From Ruminococcus albus AD2013 (GTDB lineage Bacteria > Bacillota > Clostridia > Oscillospirales > Ruminococcaceae), in contig NZ_JAGS01000001.1 in assembly GCF_000526775.1 (NCBI RefSeq), positions 2,046,001-2,110,000 of the forward strand: a stretch of DNA of 64,000 bases, given 5' to 3'. Shown piece after piece: positions 1 to 9,303 of this stretch. Positions within the stretch are counted from its first letter, which is position 1; every line of letters starts with the position of its first letter. A program made the translations under genes and the position numbers. The notes beneath the pieces are model-generated. The model worked only from the letters and a program-made list of their open reading frames with translations. It was not told the origin of the DNA and made no database searches.

Positions 1-130
1 CAAGCACCACAGGAAGCTGTTCTTCTTTCACAACAGTCTCAAAGAGTGTGCCTTTAAGCGAATCCAGTGTATCATGGTACTCATTGCAGTACATTCCCGT
101 TGCCGACCGATACACAGCATATTTCTTCAC
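1..130 (-). CDS. Unknown protein, N-terminal part only
   Basis: An open frame enters from the left edge and begins with GTG at 128-130, preceded by a purine-rich ribosome site (GAGAGGGGAG, about 8 bases away). The visible 43 residues start MKKYAVYRSATG and contain YCNEYHDTLDSL. I do not recognise a family from this piece. It lies about 110 bases downstream of the RlmI-type gene on the same strand and could be the last member of that run. The C-terminus lies outside the window, so the function is not assigned. Confidence 0.55.
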   Translation of the reverse strand, partial: MKKYAVYRSATGMYCNEYHDTLDSLKGTLFETVVKEEQLPVVL

Positions 131-242
131 AGCGTTCACTCCCCTCTCCACGAACTATAAATTCATTAATTATTTTATCACATTTCTACCATATTTGTCA
201 ATAGCAAAAAATGTATATATCTGTTTTCACGGGTGGTATGCA

Positions 243-1472
243 TCACACTACCTGGAACAGATAGAATTTAAGGTAATCCGTTTCGGGGACGTTCATAAGT
301 ATAGGGTGGTCGGGTGCCTGCTGACGCGCTTCCACAAGCTTCAGCTGAACTCCCGCGTCATGTGCGGCACTCATCAGCATTTTAACAAAAAGCTCATTGG
401 TCATAAAATGGGAGCATGAGCAGGTAGCCAGGTATCCGCCGCGGGGAAGCATCTTCATTGCGCGGTAGTTTATCTCCTTGTAGCCTCTTTCAGCAGAATT
501 CACGGTCTTGCGGCTCTTCGTGAATGCGGGCGGGTCAAGGATAACAAAGTCGTAGCCAGCCTTTTCCTCTGTCAGCTTTGGCAGGAGGTCGAACACATCG
601 GCGCAGATGAAGTCCATTTTATCGGACAGTCCATTTCTTTCAGCATTGGCTTTAGCTGTATCCACCGCGAACTGTGAAACATCAACAGCCGTAACATGAG
701 CCGCGCCGCCGAAAGCCGCATTCAGTGCGAACGAGCCCGTATGTGTGAAGCAGTCCAGCACCTTCTTGCCCTTAGCCAGTTTTGCCGCCGCCAGACGGTT
801 GTACTTCTGGTCAAGGAAAAATCCTGTCTTCTGACCGTTCTCAACGTCGACTTTATAGATTATTCCGTTTTCAATTATCTCGGTAACAGGCGATTCGGGT
901 GCTGTGGGCAGAAAATCAGCCTTATACCAGCCCTTGCCCTGCTCCAGACCTTCAAGCTCACGTATAGCCACATCGTTGCGCTCCATTATGCCGCGGAGTG
1001 CAACGCCGTCAGCGGCAAGCTCCTCCGTCAGCAGACGGTACAGCATATCCTTTCTCTGCTCCATGCCATAGCTCAGCACCTGCACCGAGAGTATGTCATT
1101 ATAGCGGTCAACGGTCAGTCCGGGCAGACCGTCGGATTCACCGTGTACCAGTCGGCAAGCAGAGATATCATCGCCCATGACGGTCTTTCTGTGGTCGAGC
1201 GCATACCTTATCCTGCGGCGGAAGAAGCTTTCACCAAAAGTTTCATTGGCATTATCCGAGAGTATCCTCACCCTTATCTTGCTGTTCAGGCTCACAAGCC
1301 CCGAACCCAGATAGCTCCCCTTAGGTGACAGAACATCGGCGATACAGCCGTTCTCCACACCCTCGTCAGATACCTCTATCTCGTTGTCATACACCCAGGG
1401 GTGTCCGCCTTTCAGCCTGTTTTCGCACCTCTTGCTGACTTTGAAAGCAGGAAAGCTCCTCTGCTGCTTCAT
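243..1472 (-). CDS. RlmI-type class I rRNA (cytosine-5-)methyltransferase
   Basis: 409 residues, the usual length of the RlmI/YccW family, which transfers a methyl group from SAM to a cytosine of 23S rRNA. The N-terminus (about 8-85) fits a PUA RNA-binding domain with the HPWVYDNEI motif. The C-terminal half is a Rossmann methyltransferase with VLDCFTHTGSFAL for SAM binding (about 240-252), the acidic VTAVDVS strand, DFVILDPPAFTKS and the CSCSHFM cysteine motif near 355. A GAGGAGG site sits before the ATG, which follows the upstream membrane-protein gene directly. Last complete gene of the secG-to-rlmI strand run. The exact target cytosine cannot be read from sequence. Confidence 0.85.
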   Translation of the reverse strand: MKQQRSFPAFKVSKRCENRLKGGHPWVYDNEIEVSDEGVENGCIADVLSPKGSYLGSGLVSLNSKIRVRILSDNANETFGESFFRRRIRYALDHRKTVMGDDISACRLVHGESDGLPGLTVDRYNDILSVQVLSYGMEQRKDMLYRLLTEELAADGVALRGIMERNDVAIRELEGLEQGKGWYKADFLPTAPESPVTEIIENGIIYKVDVENGQKTGFFLDQKYNRLAAAKLAKGKKVLDCFTHTGSFALNAAFGGAAHVTAVDVSQFAVDTAKANAERNGLSDKMDFICADVFDLLPKLTEEKAGYDFVILDPPAFTKSRKTVNSAERGYKEINYRAMKMLPRGGYLATCSCSHFMTNELFVKMLMSAAHDAGVQLKLVEARQQAPDHPILMNVPETDYLKFYLFQVV

Positions 1473-2138
1473 TTATTTTTCCTCCTCTTTTTTCCTGTAC
1501 GTCAATTTCATATCCACCGCGAATATGATAAGATCAAAAAATATCACAAGTACTCCGAAACCGTAGATATAAGTAAACAGCATCCTCATGGGAAACTGCC
1601 TTATCACACGGTCAGCCCATATTCCGCAAAAATACAGCGTAACTATAAAAGCCGAGATATCAAAAGCTATCTGCAGCCCGGATATCACCCTGAGTTTCAA
1701 ACCGCTGTTCTCCGCAGTCCTGCGGCTCACTATCCTTCGCAGAAGGATTATCGTCCAGCCCCCAAGCAGAAGTGCCGCCGCAGATACAAAAAACGGATAG
1801 AATACCAGAATTCTGTTGCCTGTAACATCATAAGGCTGATAGGTGTGAAGTATCTCATGCAGCCTTTCCGCCGCGGACATACCAGCCGTCATTTCGCTTA
1901 TCGACTTGAAATGCACACCGGTTTCTTTCGGGAACTTATGATATACAAACAGCATCCGTAAAAAGCTGATATCGAAAATTATCCAGCTGAACGTCCTGAA
2001 TATGATATGGCAAAGTGCTGTATGCCCTATCACAGTTTTATCATCACCGTCACAGTGCATGATCCTTCCTATAAAAAGCCCATGGGAACCTTTGCCTGTG
2101 ATCACCTTTTTCAGCTTCTGTTTTTTATCGTCAGTCAT
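1473..2138 (-). CDS. Multi-pass membrane protein of unknown function
   Basis: 221 residues from an ATG at 2138 that has a GAGG site just after the RNase R stop; a longer frame running back into rnr has no such signal. After a charged N-terminus (TDDKKQKLKK) there are about four hydrophobic stretches, roughly residues 45-65, 110-130, 150-170 and 185-205, and a basic tail RKKEEEK. No catalytic motif is apparent. It sits in a tight run between rnr and the methyltransferase gene, so it is probably co-transcribed with them. Function unknown. Confidence 0.7.
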   Translation of the reverse strand: MTDDKKQKLKKVITGKGSHGLFIGRIMHCDGDDKTVIGHTALCHIIFRTFSWIIFDISFLRMLFVYHKFPKETGVHFKSISEMTAGMSAAERLHEILHTYQPYDVTGNRILVFYPFFVSAAALLLGGWTIILLRRIVSRRTAENSGLKLRVISGLQIAFDISAFIVTLYFCGIWADRVIRQFPMRMLFTYIYGFGVLVIFFDLIIFAVDMKLTYRKKEEEK

Positions 2139-2145
2139 TGTTTCC

Positions 2146-4254
2146 TCACATATCAGCGGGCACAAAATCAACCTTGCCCGAGTTGACGTTCGCACCCAGC
2201 ACCTTGACCCTGAACCTCTCGCCCACGCGGTATTCCTCACCTGTCGAGAAATTTTTCAGCTTCATCATGCCGTCGCACTCGTAGTAGCCCTCGGGCATAT
2301 TATCAAGGTGAAGCAGACCCTCGCAGGTGTTGTCAAGCTCGATGAACATACCGAAATCCGTAACCGATACGATAACGCCCTCGTATTCCTCACCGATATG
2401 ACCCATCATATACTCAGCCTTGTAGCAGTCATCGCAGGCACGCTCGGTCTGCATAGCTGTGAGTTCCGTTTCGGTGGAACGATCGGCAGAAGCATACACG
2501 AACTTATTGAACCTGCTGCGGCATTCCTCCGCAGTCATTCCGCCGAGAAAAGCCGACATTATCCTGTGTATCGAAAGGTCGGGATAACGGCGTATCGGTG
2601 AGGTGAAATGAGCATAGTCCTCCAGCACCAGACCGTAGTGACCGATAGGCTCGGTATCGTATTTCGCCTTTGACATACTCCTCAGCACCGCATTGTTGAT
2701 GATCTTTTCAGCGTCCGTATTTTTGGACATTTCAAGTATCTCCGCCAGCTGTTTCGGTTTGGGGTCATCACCCATAACATACATTATATCCAGTCCCGCC
2801 AGCAGTTCTTTCAGACCCTCTATCTTCTCCGCAGAAGGCGGCTCGTGAACACGGTAAACAAAGGGCAGTTCGTTGTCCTTGCCGAATCTGGCCGCACATT
2901 CGTTGGCAGTCAGCATGAAATCCTCTATCATTTCCTGTGCAAAGCCGCGGGTGTACTCGCCCACACCAACACAGACGTTGTCCTCGTTTATCATCAGGGC
3001 ACTTTCACTGGTCTCTATCTGTGGCGCACCGCGGGCGATACGCTTCTTGCAGAGTATCTCCGCCAGTTCTTTCATCAGCGGCAGCTGATCCATTACCTCG
3101 GCATATTTCTCCGAAAGCTCACGGCTCACAAAGCCGTCAAAGATATCATTTATCTCGGAGTATACGCCCTTTACCCTAGACCTTATCACTGATTTCGCAA
3201 ACTTGTAGCTGACTATATTTCCCGCATTATCAAGCTCTGTCAGGCAGGTGAAAGCCAGCCTGTCCTCCTGAGGATTAAGCGAACATATACCGTTTGAAAG
3301 CTCCGCGGGCAGCATTGGTATCACCCTGTTTGCGTAGTATACGCTGGTGCCGCGCTGAAAAGCTTCGTTATCCAGCGCCGACCTTGGTGTTACGTAGTGA
3401 GATACGTCAGCGATGTGAACGCCCAGTATATAGCCGTTATCAGTCCTCTGCACCGATATAGCATCGTCGATATCCTTGGTATCGGCACCGTCGATGGTAA
3501 ATATAGGCAGATCTCTCAGATCGAGCCTGCCCTCCTTTTCCTCATCGGATATTCCCGCCGAGGATACTCTCCTTGCTTCATCGATGACTTCCGCAGGGAA
3601 TACAGGTGTCAGCCCCGCAGCTTCAACTATGCCCAGAGCGCATACCGCCGCTTTCAGCGAACTTCCCAGACATGAAACTATCTCGCATCTGTGCTCGCTG
3701 TGCTTCTCGCCGCGCCTTGTTATCACCGCGATAGCCTTGTCGCCCTCATGGAGTTCCAGCCCGAAAGGATTGACGAAATCCAGGGCGTACTTCGATATCA
3801 CATCGGGCATTATTTTCAGCTTACCGAATTCGTCAACTATCTCGCCGCTGAACCTGTTGAAATTCTCCTCTTCGATGGATACGACTTCGCCCTCGGGGCT
3901 GTCGCCGCGGCTCTCCCTGAGCTGTACCATTACGATATCTCCTGGCATAGCTCCCAGCAGGTGCTTTCCGGGAATGAATACTTCCTCACCCGTGTCAACG
4001 TTCTTCACAAAGCCGAAACTCTTGTGCAGGCGCACCACCCGACACTTTTTCAGCTTGCCGCCCTTGCCGAGAGTGAATCCCATCTTGCCCTCGACTATCT
4101 CGCCTTTTTTCTTCATCTTGTCAACGGTCTTGGCAAATTTATCAAAATCAAAGTTCCCCTTTCGGAAACTTTTCACAAGCTCCTTGAAAGTCACAGGGCG
4201 CTTGCCCGATGCTTTCAGCTTGTTGTATATCATTTTTCTGTAATCCTGTTTCAT
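2146..4254 (-). CDS. rnr: Ribonuclease R
   Basis: 702-residue 3'-5' exoribonuclease of the RNB family, which degrades structured RNA and takes part in rRNA and tmRNA-linked quality control. The order of domains is a winged helix (about 1-65), OB cold-shock domains, the RNB catalytic domain with DGADTKDIDDAIS (about 255-267, the metal-binding aspartates) and HFTSPIRRYPDL (about 550), then an S1 domain (EGVIVSVTDFGMF, about 625). The frame stops without the long basic tail of E. coli RNase R, as is usual in Firmicutes. It lies downstream of secG, a widely conserved arrangement, with two or three unrelated small genes in between. Confidence 0.96.
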   Translation of the reverse strand: MKQDYRKMIYNKLKASGKRPVTFKELVKSFRKGNFDFDKFAKTVDKMKKKGEIVEGKMGFTLGKGGKLKKCRVVRLHKSFGFVKNVDTGEEVFIPGKHLLGAMPGDIVMVQLRESRGDSPEGEVVSIEEENFNRFSGEIVDEFGKLKIMPDVISKYALDFVNPFGLELHEGDKAIAVITRRGEKHSEHRCEIVSCLGSSLKAAVCALGIVEAAGLTPVFPAEVIDEARRVSSAGISDEEKEGRLDLRDLPIFTIDGADTKDIDDAISVQRTDNGYILGVHIADVSHYVTPRSALDNEAFQRGTSVYYANRVIPMLPAELSNGICSLNPQEDRLAFTCLTELDNAGNIVSYKFAKSVIRSRVKGVYSEINDIFDGFVSRELSEKYAEVMDQLPLMKELAEILCKKRIARGAPQIETSESALMINEDNVCVGVGEYTRGFAQEMIEDFMLTANECAARFGKDNELPFVYRVHEPPSAEKIEGLKELLAGLDIMYVMGDDPKPKQLAEILEMSKNTDAEKIINNAVLRSMSKAKYDTEPIGHYGLVLEDYAHFTSPIRRYPDLSIHRIMSAFLGGMTAEECRSRFNKFVYASADRSTETELTAMQTERACDDCYKAEYMMGHIGEEYEGVIVSVTDFGMFIELDNTCEGLLHLDNMPEGYYECDGMMKLKNFSTGEEYRVGERFRVKVLGANVNSGKVDFVPADM

Positions 4255-4265
4255 ATATTCTCCTT

Positions 4266-4562
4266 TTACTTCCTGTAATATTTCCTCTTGTAGTATACCT
4301 CGGCTTCATGCAGGGTATCGAATGTCCTGTGCAGCCATCTGTCGCCCCTTATCCATGCAACTCTCAGCCTAGTCAGATCTTCCATCGGTATGCGCACATC
4401 GCAGATATCCCAGCTGTCATACAAGCGCTTATATGCGCTCTTTCCGCCGCTTATCTCACTTCGGCGGACTGCTCTGTTCGCAAGTGTCTTGCCCCTGTAT
4501 CTCCGACGACATTTGGAGTCGGTTATCATAAATGCTGCAAATTTCTTATAACTCCTGCTCAT
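4266..4562 (-). CDS. Small basic protein of unknown function
   Basis: 98 residues from the ATG at 4562, chosen because AGGAGGTGCGGC lies directly before it; an upstream in-frame ATG lacks such a site. The protein opens MSRSYKKFAAF and is rich in arginine and lysine, with a GKTLANRAVRRSE segment and an aromatic C-terminus (YYKRKYYRK). Small proteins starting MSRSYKK and carrying a G-K-x-x-A-N-R-x-V-R core occur in Firmicutes without known function; that comparison is from memory. It could bind nucleic acid, given its charge. Placed 11 bases before rnr. Confidence 0.65.
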   Translation of the reverse strand: MSRSYKKFAAFMITDSKCRRRYRGKTLANRAVRRSEISGGKSAYKRLYDSWDICDVRIPMEDLTRLRVAWIRGDRWLHRTFDTLHEAEVYYKRKYYRK

Positions 4563-4595
4563 GCCGCACCTCCTGCTGTACATATTAACGTACTG

Positions 4596-5579
4596 TTATT
4601 TGTTTTTTCTGTCCAGCCTGTCGAACAATGTGTATGTCAGCTGATCACCTGCCAGCTCTGCGCAACTTTTGATTATACTGTAACATATCGGATAAAGCCT
4701 TTTGTTTGTCAAATCCTGCTTGATAGATTTTCTGCATATTTTCCATACATCGCGTATCAGCGCATTATCAGCTTCCATGATAAGGTGAGCCATCTCAAAG
4801 AACGTCCGACCGTTCGCACTCCGCAAAACATCTGTATGCTTCTTAAAAAGCGCGAAAGCATCTGATATTTCTCCCTTATTGCAAAGCCACTCTATCATGG
4901 CTTCTGCCGCAGAAAGCTGTTCCATCCGCCCTTTCATATCAGCAGGTTCATAGCTGAAAGCTCGCTCGTAACAACCTTTGACAGCGATCTCCCTGTCATC
5001 ATCTCTGCCAGTCAAACGTGCAAATCTCCTGAACATCAAAACGCGGTCACCCTCAAGCCCCTCTGCTTTGTAGATATCCACCAGCCTCAGGAGTTTTTCT
5101 TTCATATCAAGTTCGCTCGCAAGATAAATGCTGTCCACTAAACTGTACTCAAATATATCCGCAGGGTACTGTGCCGCATAGCTTTCATCGATACCAAAAC
5201 CGCAGTAACAATCGAAATTTGCGTTTTTCGCCCTCTCATACATCGGCTTGTCCTCGGGCTTACGGTACTGCTCCATCAGTACGGACAGCAGTTCCAGGTT
5301 CGCGCCAATGCCCTGAAAGCTCGATTTTTCGCGAGCGATTATCTCCTGCTCAAAAAGCTCTCTCACCATCTGCTCCCGCTCAGGCTCGTCTACCTGTGCC
5401 GCACCGAGTCTCAGCCCGTACAGCACCCGACCTCTCCTGCCGTAGTTCTCATCAACATCGCCATAGTTCTCGGTATGCTTGCATTTATAGAAATATTGAG
5501 CTTTTTCGCCCGATCTGTATTTGCCGATCTCCGTCCCGAATTCTTCGAGCATCTCGGCAGATATTTTCTTATAGTCCAT
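4596..5579 (-). CDS. Unknown helical (TPR-like) protein
   Basis: 327 residues, acidic, without signal peptide or membrane segment. The second half looks like consecutive amphipathic helices with alternating aromatic and alanine positions (for example VKGCYERAFSY and AEAMIEWLCNKGEISDAFALF), suggesting a helical-repeat scaffold. No enzymatic motif was found. The start has only a weak ribosome site, but upstream and downstream spacing (22 and 33 bases) fits a co-transcribed gene. Function unknown. Confidence 0.65.
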   Translation of the reverse strand: MDYKKISAEMLEEFGTEIGKYRSGEKAQYFYKCKHTENYGDVDENYGRRGRVLYGLRLGAAQVDEPEREQMVRELFEQEIIAREKSSFQGIGANLELLSVLMEQYRKPEDKPMYERAKNANFDCYCGFGIDESYAAQYPADIFEYSLVDSIYLASELDMKEKLLRLVDIYKAEGLEGDRVLMFRRFARLTGRDDDREIAVKGCYERAFSYEPADMKGRMEQLSAAEAMIEWLCNKGEISDAFALFKKHTDVLRSANGRTFFEMAHLIMEADNALIRDVWKICRKSIKQDLTNKRLYPICYSIIKSCAELAGDQLTYTLFDRLDRKNK

Positions 5580-5601
5580 TTTGTTGTACCATTAAAATCG
5601 T

Positions 5602-6363
5602 TTATTCTTCCTTATCAAAGCACAGCGCAGTATACTCCTCTTTCAGAGTATACCCGAATTTTGAAGCTATCTTCAGCGACATCGTATTTGCCGCATCCCA
5701 GTGTGCTTTCAGACCTCTCTTTGCGCACTCCCCGATGAATGCCGCACCTGCTGTCGTCGCCAGACCTTTTCTGCGGTAGTCGGGGTGAGTAGCTATCTCT
5801 ACCTCAACTCCCCTGCTGTACACCGAATAGCATGAAGCCGCGCAGATAAGGCGTCCCTCATGTGTTATACAGCACCCGAAGGCATTTTCGGCGAAATCCT
5901 TATAGTCCGAAAAATTTCCCACAAATGCCCATGACCATTCTTCTTTCAAAGCCTGCTCATAATATTCTTCATTTATCATTTCAAGCTTATAGTCCGCAAA
6001 TTTGGACACATCAGCAAACTTCGACAGTTTATCCCTATCAAACTTTTCAGGCATGGCAGTGCGGTATCTCGTCGTAGTTATAATACCCTCACCAAGCCCT
6101 GTCAGCGCCTTTATCCAGCCCTCGGACGCAGGCATGAACACTGCCTCGGAGTTTCCTTTCGCTATCTCAAAAGCCTCTCGGGCAAATGCAGGGTCTCCCG
6201 CAGTAAAATAAAAATCACCCGCTTCGATGACCCCCGCGGTGGGTCTCTCGGGATCATCACACCAACATATACCCGTCCTGCCCTCTGCACAGCTTATCAG
6301 CACCGAATCCTCAAAGCCCTTAAACAGCGGCATCAGAGCCTTTCGGTTCTCCGTTTTTACCAT
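5602..6363 (-). CDS. GNAT-family acetyltransferase
   Basis: 253 residues from the ATG at 6363, which has GGAGGAAAG ahead of it. An in-frame ATG six codons earlier would start inside the T-run of the secG terminator and lacks a ribosome site. The C-terminal half has the acetyl-CoA-binding core EIATHPDYRRKGLAT followed by the helix AGAAFIGECAKRGL and WDAANTMSLKIASKFGY, as in the GNAT_acetyltran group (PF12746). The N-terminal half is a separate, poorly conserved domain. The substrate is unknown. First gene after the secG terminator, so expression probably depends on read-through. Confidence 0.8.
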   Translation of the reverse strand: MVKTENRKALMPLFKGFEDSVLISCAEGRTGICWCDDPERPTAGVIEAGDFYFTAGDPAFAREAFEIAKGNSEAVFMPASEGWIKALTGLGEGIITTTRYRTAMPEKFDRDKLSKFADVSKFADYKLEMINEEYYEQALKEEWSWAFVGNFSDYKDFAENAFGCCITHEGRLICAASCYSVYSRGVEVEIATHPDYRRKGLATTAGAAFIGECAKRGLKAHWDAANTMSLKIASKFGYTLKEEYTALCFDKEE

Positions 6364-6383
6364 ATTCTTACTTTCCTCCATAT

Positions 6384-6410
6384 GAAAAAAAGCCCCGCTG
6401 CGGCAGGGCT
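6384..6410 (-). terminator. Intrinsic terminator after secG
   Basis: Read on the minus strand, a GC-rich hairpin (AGCCCTGC with GCGGGGCT, short loop) is followed by seven T residues. It lies between secG and the GNAT gene and would end most secG transcripts. Confidence 0.85.
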
Positions 6411-6464
6411 GATATTTCTCAACTGATTTTCCACAAGCAGCATACTGCCGCCGTTTTACACAGC

Positions 6465-6722
6465 TTATTTGCTGAGGTATTTGTGGATAACGCTTACTGC
6501 GATAGTCAGTATGAACATAACGATCGCTGCATTTCTGGTCAGTCTGTTAAGCTTGGCATCGCGTGTATTGCCTGTATTCTTGCCATAGAACGAATCGTTG
6601 TAGCCGCCGCCGATAGCGGAAGTCAGACCATCGTCCTTGGATTCCTGGATAAGAACTACCAATACGATAACAATGCTGCACAGCGCAAGCACAACACCTG
6701 CACCTATCTCGATAGGGCTCAT
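6465..6722 (-). CDS. secG: Preprotein translocase subunit SecG
   Basis: 85 residues from the ATG at 6722, preceded by GGAGGAGAG. Two membrane segments (about 3-24 and 60-80) flank a cytoplasmic loop with the family signature LIQESKDDGLTSAIGGG. SecG associates with SecYE and eases protein export. Its position ahead of rnr is conserved in Firmicutes. It has its own promoter (6760-6788) and a strong terminator. Confidence 0.95.
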   Translation of the reverse strand: MSPIEIGAGVVLALCSIVIVLVVLIQESKDDGLTSAIGGGYNDSFYGKNTGNTRDAKLNRLTRNAAIVMFILTIAVSVIHKYLSK

Positions 6723-6759
6723 AATACTCTCCTCCGTTACTGATAACATTATTTATGTC

Positions 6760-6788
6760 ATTATAACATACTTTTCCGAAAAAATCAA
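6760..6788 (-). promoter_or_regulatory. Sigma-A promoter for secG
   Basis: Minus-strand TTGATT, 17-base spacer, TATAAT, about 35 bases before the secG start. Confidence 0.7.
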
Positions 6789-6855
6789 GGGGGTTTCGCA
6801 ATTTTTTTACAATGACCCGATAATGCCCTTTTTACGGCAAAAATCAGCCGCCGTG

Positions 6856-6884
6856 TTGACAATCTCCGCCAAATGGATTATAAT
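6856..6884 (+). promoter_or_regulatory. Sigma-A promoter for the SH3-protein gene
   Basis: TTGACA, 17-base spacer, TATAAT: a perfect consensus, 37 bases before the ATG at 6922. Diverges from the secG promoter. Confidence 0.88.
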
Positions 6885-6921
6885 AGTGTGGAAAGCTTTA
6901 TACAAGCAAAGGAGAATTTTG

Positions 6922-7458
6922 ATGGATAACGAAAAGAAGGTACGTTCTGTCGGAGTGGCTTCCGTCGTTGTTGCGGGGATATTTGTCGTATGCATGGTCT
7001 TCATCATCGGCAAGGTTGTCTTCGCTACCAATTCGGCAGTCGCCCCCGCAGGTATTGATACAGCTACAATAAACACAAATGTCACCGAGCCAAAGGTGAC
7101 CCAAAACAATAAACCCGTTACCGCAGCCCCCGCCGATAATACCGAAAGCGGCGCTCCCGCTGTATCGGATGAGAGTTCTGCCGACACCGCTTCATCGGCA
7201 GCCGAAGAAAGCTCATCAGCTCCTGCCGAGAAGGAAACCAAGTATATCACCGAGTATGCTTATCTCCACACTCAGCCCTCGAATGAAGCCGAGAATATCG
7301 TCTGCATGACCCCCGGTGTCGCAGTAACAGTGCTGGGCTATGAAGATAACGGCTATGTCAAGATAACCTTTACAGGCAACGACGGTGAACTTACAGGCTA
7401 TATCTATCAGGACTATCTCTCGGATTACCAGACAGTCCTCCCGCCCTGGGAACAGTAA
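6922..7458 (+). CDS. Membrane-anchored SH3-domain protein
   Basis: 178 residues from ATG 6922 with AAAGGAG upstream. A short basic N-terminus precedes one membrane helix (about 9-32, VASVVVAGIFVVCMVFIIGK), then a low-complexity linker rich in Ala, Ser, Thr and Pro (about 40-105), then a bacterial SH3-like domain (about 108-165; ITEYAYLHTQPSNEAENIVCM and VTVLGYEDNGYVKITF). Such a layout places the SH3 domain outside the membrane, perhaps in contact with peptidoglycan. The stop overlaps the next ATG (TAATG), so it is co-translated with the YgjP-type peptidase. Confidence 0.8.
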   Translation: MDNEKKVRSVGVASVVVAGIFVVCMVFIIGKVVFATNSAVAPAGIDTATINTNVTEPKVTQNNKPVTAAPADNTESGAPAVSDESSADTASSAAEESSSAPAEKETKYITEYAYLHTQPSNEAENIVCMTPGVAVTVLGYEDNGYVKITFTGNDGELTGYIYQDYLSDYQTVLPPWEQ

Positions 7459-8165
7459 TGGCGAAGGTACTCACCTATACCACTCTCTCCGATGGCAGGC
7501 GGATAGATTTCATACTCGACAGGGGCAAACGCAAAAACGCAGTTCTCGCCATAAACGAGGGCAGACTTACCGTCCGCGTGCCCGAAAGGTTTGAGGTTGC
7601 CAAAATACGGAATTTCATTGAACAGCACATTGAATGGATAGACCTTAATCTTGAAAAAAGCGCAAAGCACTCGGGTCTGCCCAGAACTTTCGAAGACGGA
7701 GAGGAGATACGTCTGCTGGGGCAGAAGACCGTTATAACCACGGTAAAGTCCGACAGATATTTCAAGCCCCGCCTTGAAGACGGAAAACTGCTTATAGCTG
7801 TCTGCGGCAGTGTTGACCGCGAATACATGGTCAGGCAGGTACAGACTTTTATAGTCGAACTTGCCAACCGCGAGATAACCGAGAGTATGCGGCGTCTCAC
7901 CGCACGCATGGGTCTTTTCCCGAAAAAGATAACTGTAAAGGACCTCAGCGCCAGCTGGGGCAGATGCAGTTCAAACGGAAGTATTTCCATTAATTACAAG
8001 GTAGCGGCTTATTCAAAAGCCCACATTGATTATGTATGCATCCACGAACTGGCACATCTTGTTCACATGGATCACAGCGCAGATTTCTGGGCGTTGGTTG
8101 AACGCTACTGCCCCGACTGGAAAAAACTCCGCGGAAGTATGCGCTCGGACGACGGTGAAGAATGA
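7458..8165 (+). CDS. YgjP-type (DUF45) zinc metallopeptidase
   Basis: 235 residues. The C-terminal part has the zincin motif HELAHLVHMDHS (about 196-207), the preceding conserved LSASWGRCSSNGSISIN strand-turn and a following W near 210, all typical of YgjP-like M48-related peptidases. The N-terminal half is a beta-rich domain common to the family. No signal peptide, so cytoplasmic. Substrate unknown. Overlaps the SH3-protein stop by one base and ends just before a terminator. Confidence 0.88.
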   Translation: MAKVLTYTTLSDGRRIDFILDRGKRKNAVLAINEGRLTVRVPERFEVAKIRNFIEQHIEWIDLNLEKSAKHSGLPRTFEDGEEIRLLGQKTVITTVKSDRYFKPRLEDGKLLIAVCGSVDREYMVRQVQTFIVELANREITESMRRLTARMGLFPKKITVKDLSASWGRCSSNGSISINYKVAAYSKAHIDYVCIHELAHLVHMDHSADFWALVERYCPDWKKLRGSMRSDDGEE

Positions 8166-8190
8166 ACCACGCACTTATACAGATGATTTT

Positions 8191-8226
8191 CCCCGAGGTG
8201 TTTACGAGCACCTCGGGGATCTTTGT
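8191..8226 (+). terminator. Intrinsic terminator after the peptidase gene
   Basis: Perfect ten-base stem CCCCGAGGTG / CACCTCGGGG with an eight-base loop, followed by the T-rich stretch ATCTTTGTTTCTT. Confidence 0.8.
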
Positions 8227-8550
8227 TTCTTGGACTTATCTGATATCTGCTGTGGTCGGAGGTTCGTCCCTCAGCTGCGACTGCGTCGGCTGCGACGTCG
8301 GGTCGATGCGCGAGCAATAATTTTACGCATATAGGTTGAGCGTGGACGTTCGTTTTGTCCACGCTCGATTATTTGGTTATTGCCGCGCCTGTTTTTGAGG
8401 GTGGAAGATTGTTTCGCTCTTATAGTTCGCTTTGCATTTTGGTTTTATGCCTTGATGATTGAGGGCTCTGCCCTCAAACTCCCGCAAGCCTGCTAGCGCG
8501 AGGCTTGACCGCGCGCTTTGTTTCCTTGGCATTCTCCGCCGGTTTGTTTT
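8227..8550. repeat. Non-coding repeat-rich intergenic region
   Basis: No gene seen. It holds short palindromic pieces (for example GCGTGGAC near 8341 facing GTCCACGC near 8358) and blocks shared with other intergenic regions here: GCGACTGCGTCGGCTG near 8276 recurs near 50783, and GAGGGCTCTGCCCTCAA plus CCGCAAGCCT and CCTTGGCATTCT (8460-8535) recur at 50970-51066. This points to a dispersed repeat family. Confidence 0.65.
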
Positions 8551-9195
8551 TTATCTCGCCGCGTCCTCTTCCATCTCCGCATTCCAGTCCTCTGCAAGGG
8601 GTGCGGATTCTCTCATACATCTCACAGCTCTGCCCACAGCGCCATACATCAGTTTAGTGCCCTTGCCGTCGGCTTTATAGTTTGAAGCGTGTGCTATACC
8701 CATTGAACCCGCCGTTGCCGCCGCATCGATATTCGCACCGAGGAATATGAACTCCCAGCCGTATTTTTTCTGCTCTTTTTCGATGAGCTTCTTAACGGTG
8801 TCATACCTGAATTCACGGCTTGCATTCTCCATGCCGTCGGTGGTTATAACGAATATCGTCTTCGAGGGTACGTCCTCTGGACGCGCGTACTTATGTATCC
8901 CTGCGATATGCTGTATCGTCATTCCCACCGCGTCAAGCAAAGCAGTACAGCCACGGGGCACGTAGTCCTTTTCGGTAAGGGGTTTTACTGTCGAGATATC
9001 AGCGCGGTCATGCACGTAGATGAACTCCGTATCGAAAAGCACAGTCGTCACAAAAGCCTTGCCATCTGAATTTTTCTGATCCTTGATAAGCGAGTTGAAT
9101 CCGCCAACGGTATCGGATTCCAGCCCAGCCATTGAACCGCTTCTGTCAAGCACGAATACCAGTTCGGTGATATTGTTGTTAGCATTCTTTTTCAT
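8551..9195 (-). CDS. VWA-domain protein
   Basis: 214 residues, almost entirely a von Willebrand factor A domain. The metal-ion-dependent adhesion site is intact: FVLDRSGSM (about 14-22), a threonine in RGCTALLDAVG (about 80-90) and the aspartate in ITTDGMENAS (about 116). No signal peptide or membrane segment, so it is cytosolic and probably a protein-interaction module. An AAGGAGG site precedes the start. Single-gene unit between a repeat region and the gltA terminator. Confidence 0.85.
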   Translation of the reverse strand: MKKNANNNITELVFVLDRSGSMAGLESDTVGGFNSLIKDQKNSDGKAFVTTVLFDTEFIYVHDRADISTVKPLTEKDYVPRGCTALLDAVGMTIQHIAGIHKYARPEDVPSKTIFVITTDGMENASREFRYDTVKKLIEKEQKKYGWEFIFLGANIDAAATAGSMGIAHASNYKADGKGTKLMYGAVGRAVRCMRESAPLAEDWNAEMEEDAAR

Positions 9196-9303
9196 AGTTG
9201 TTCCTCCTTAGATGTGTCTCACTCACGGTTTTCTTACTGTGACTATATGATACCACACATAAGAGGACATATGGTCGCTTTTGAAGCGACATTTTTATGC
9301 ACA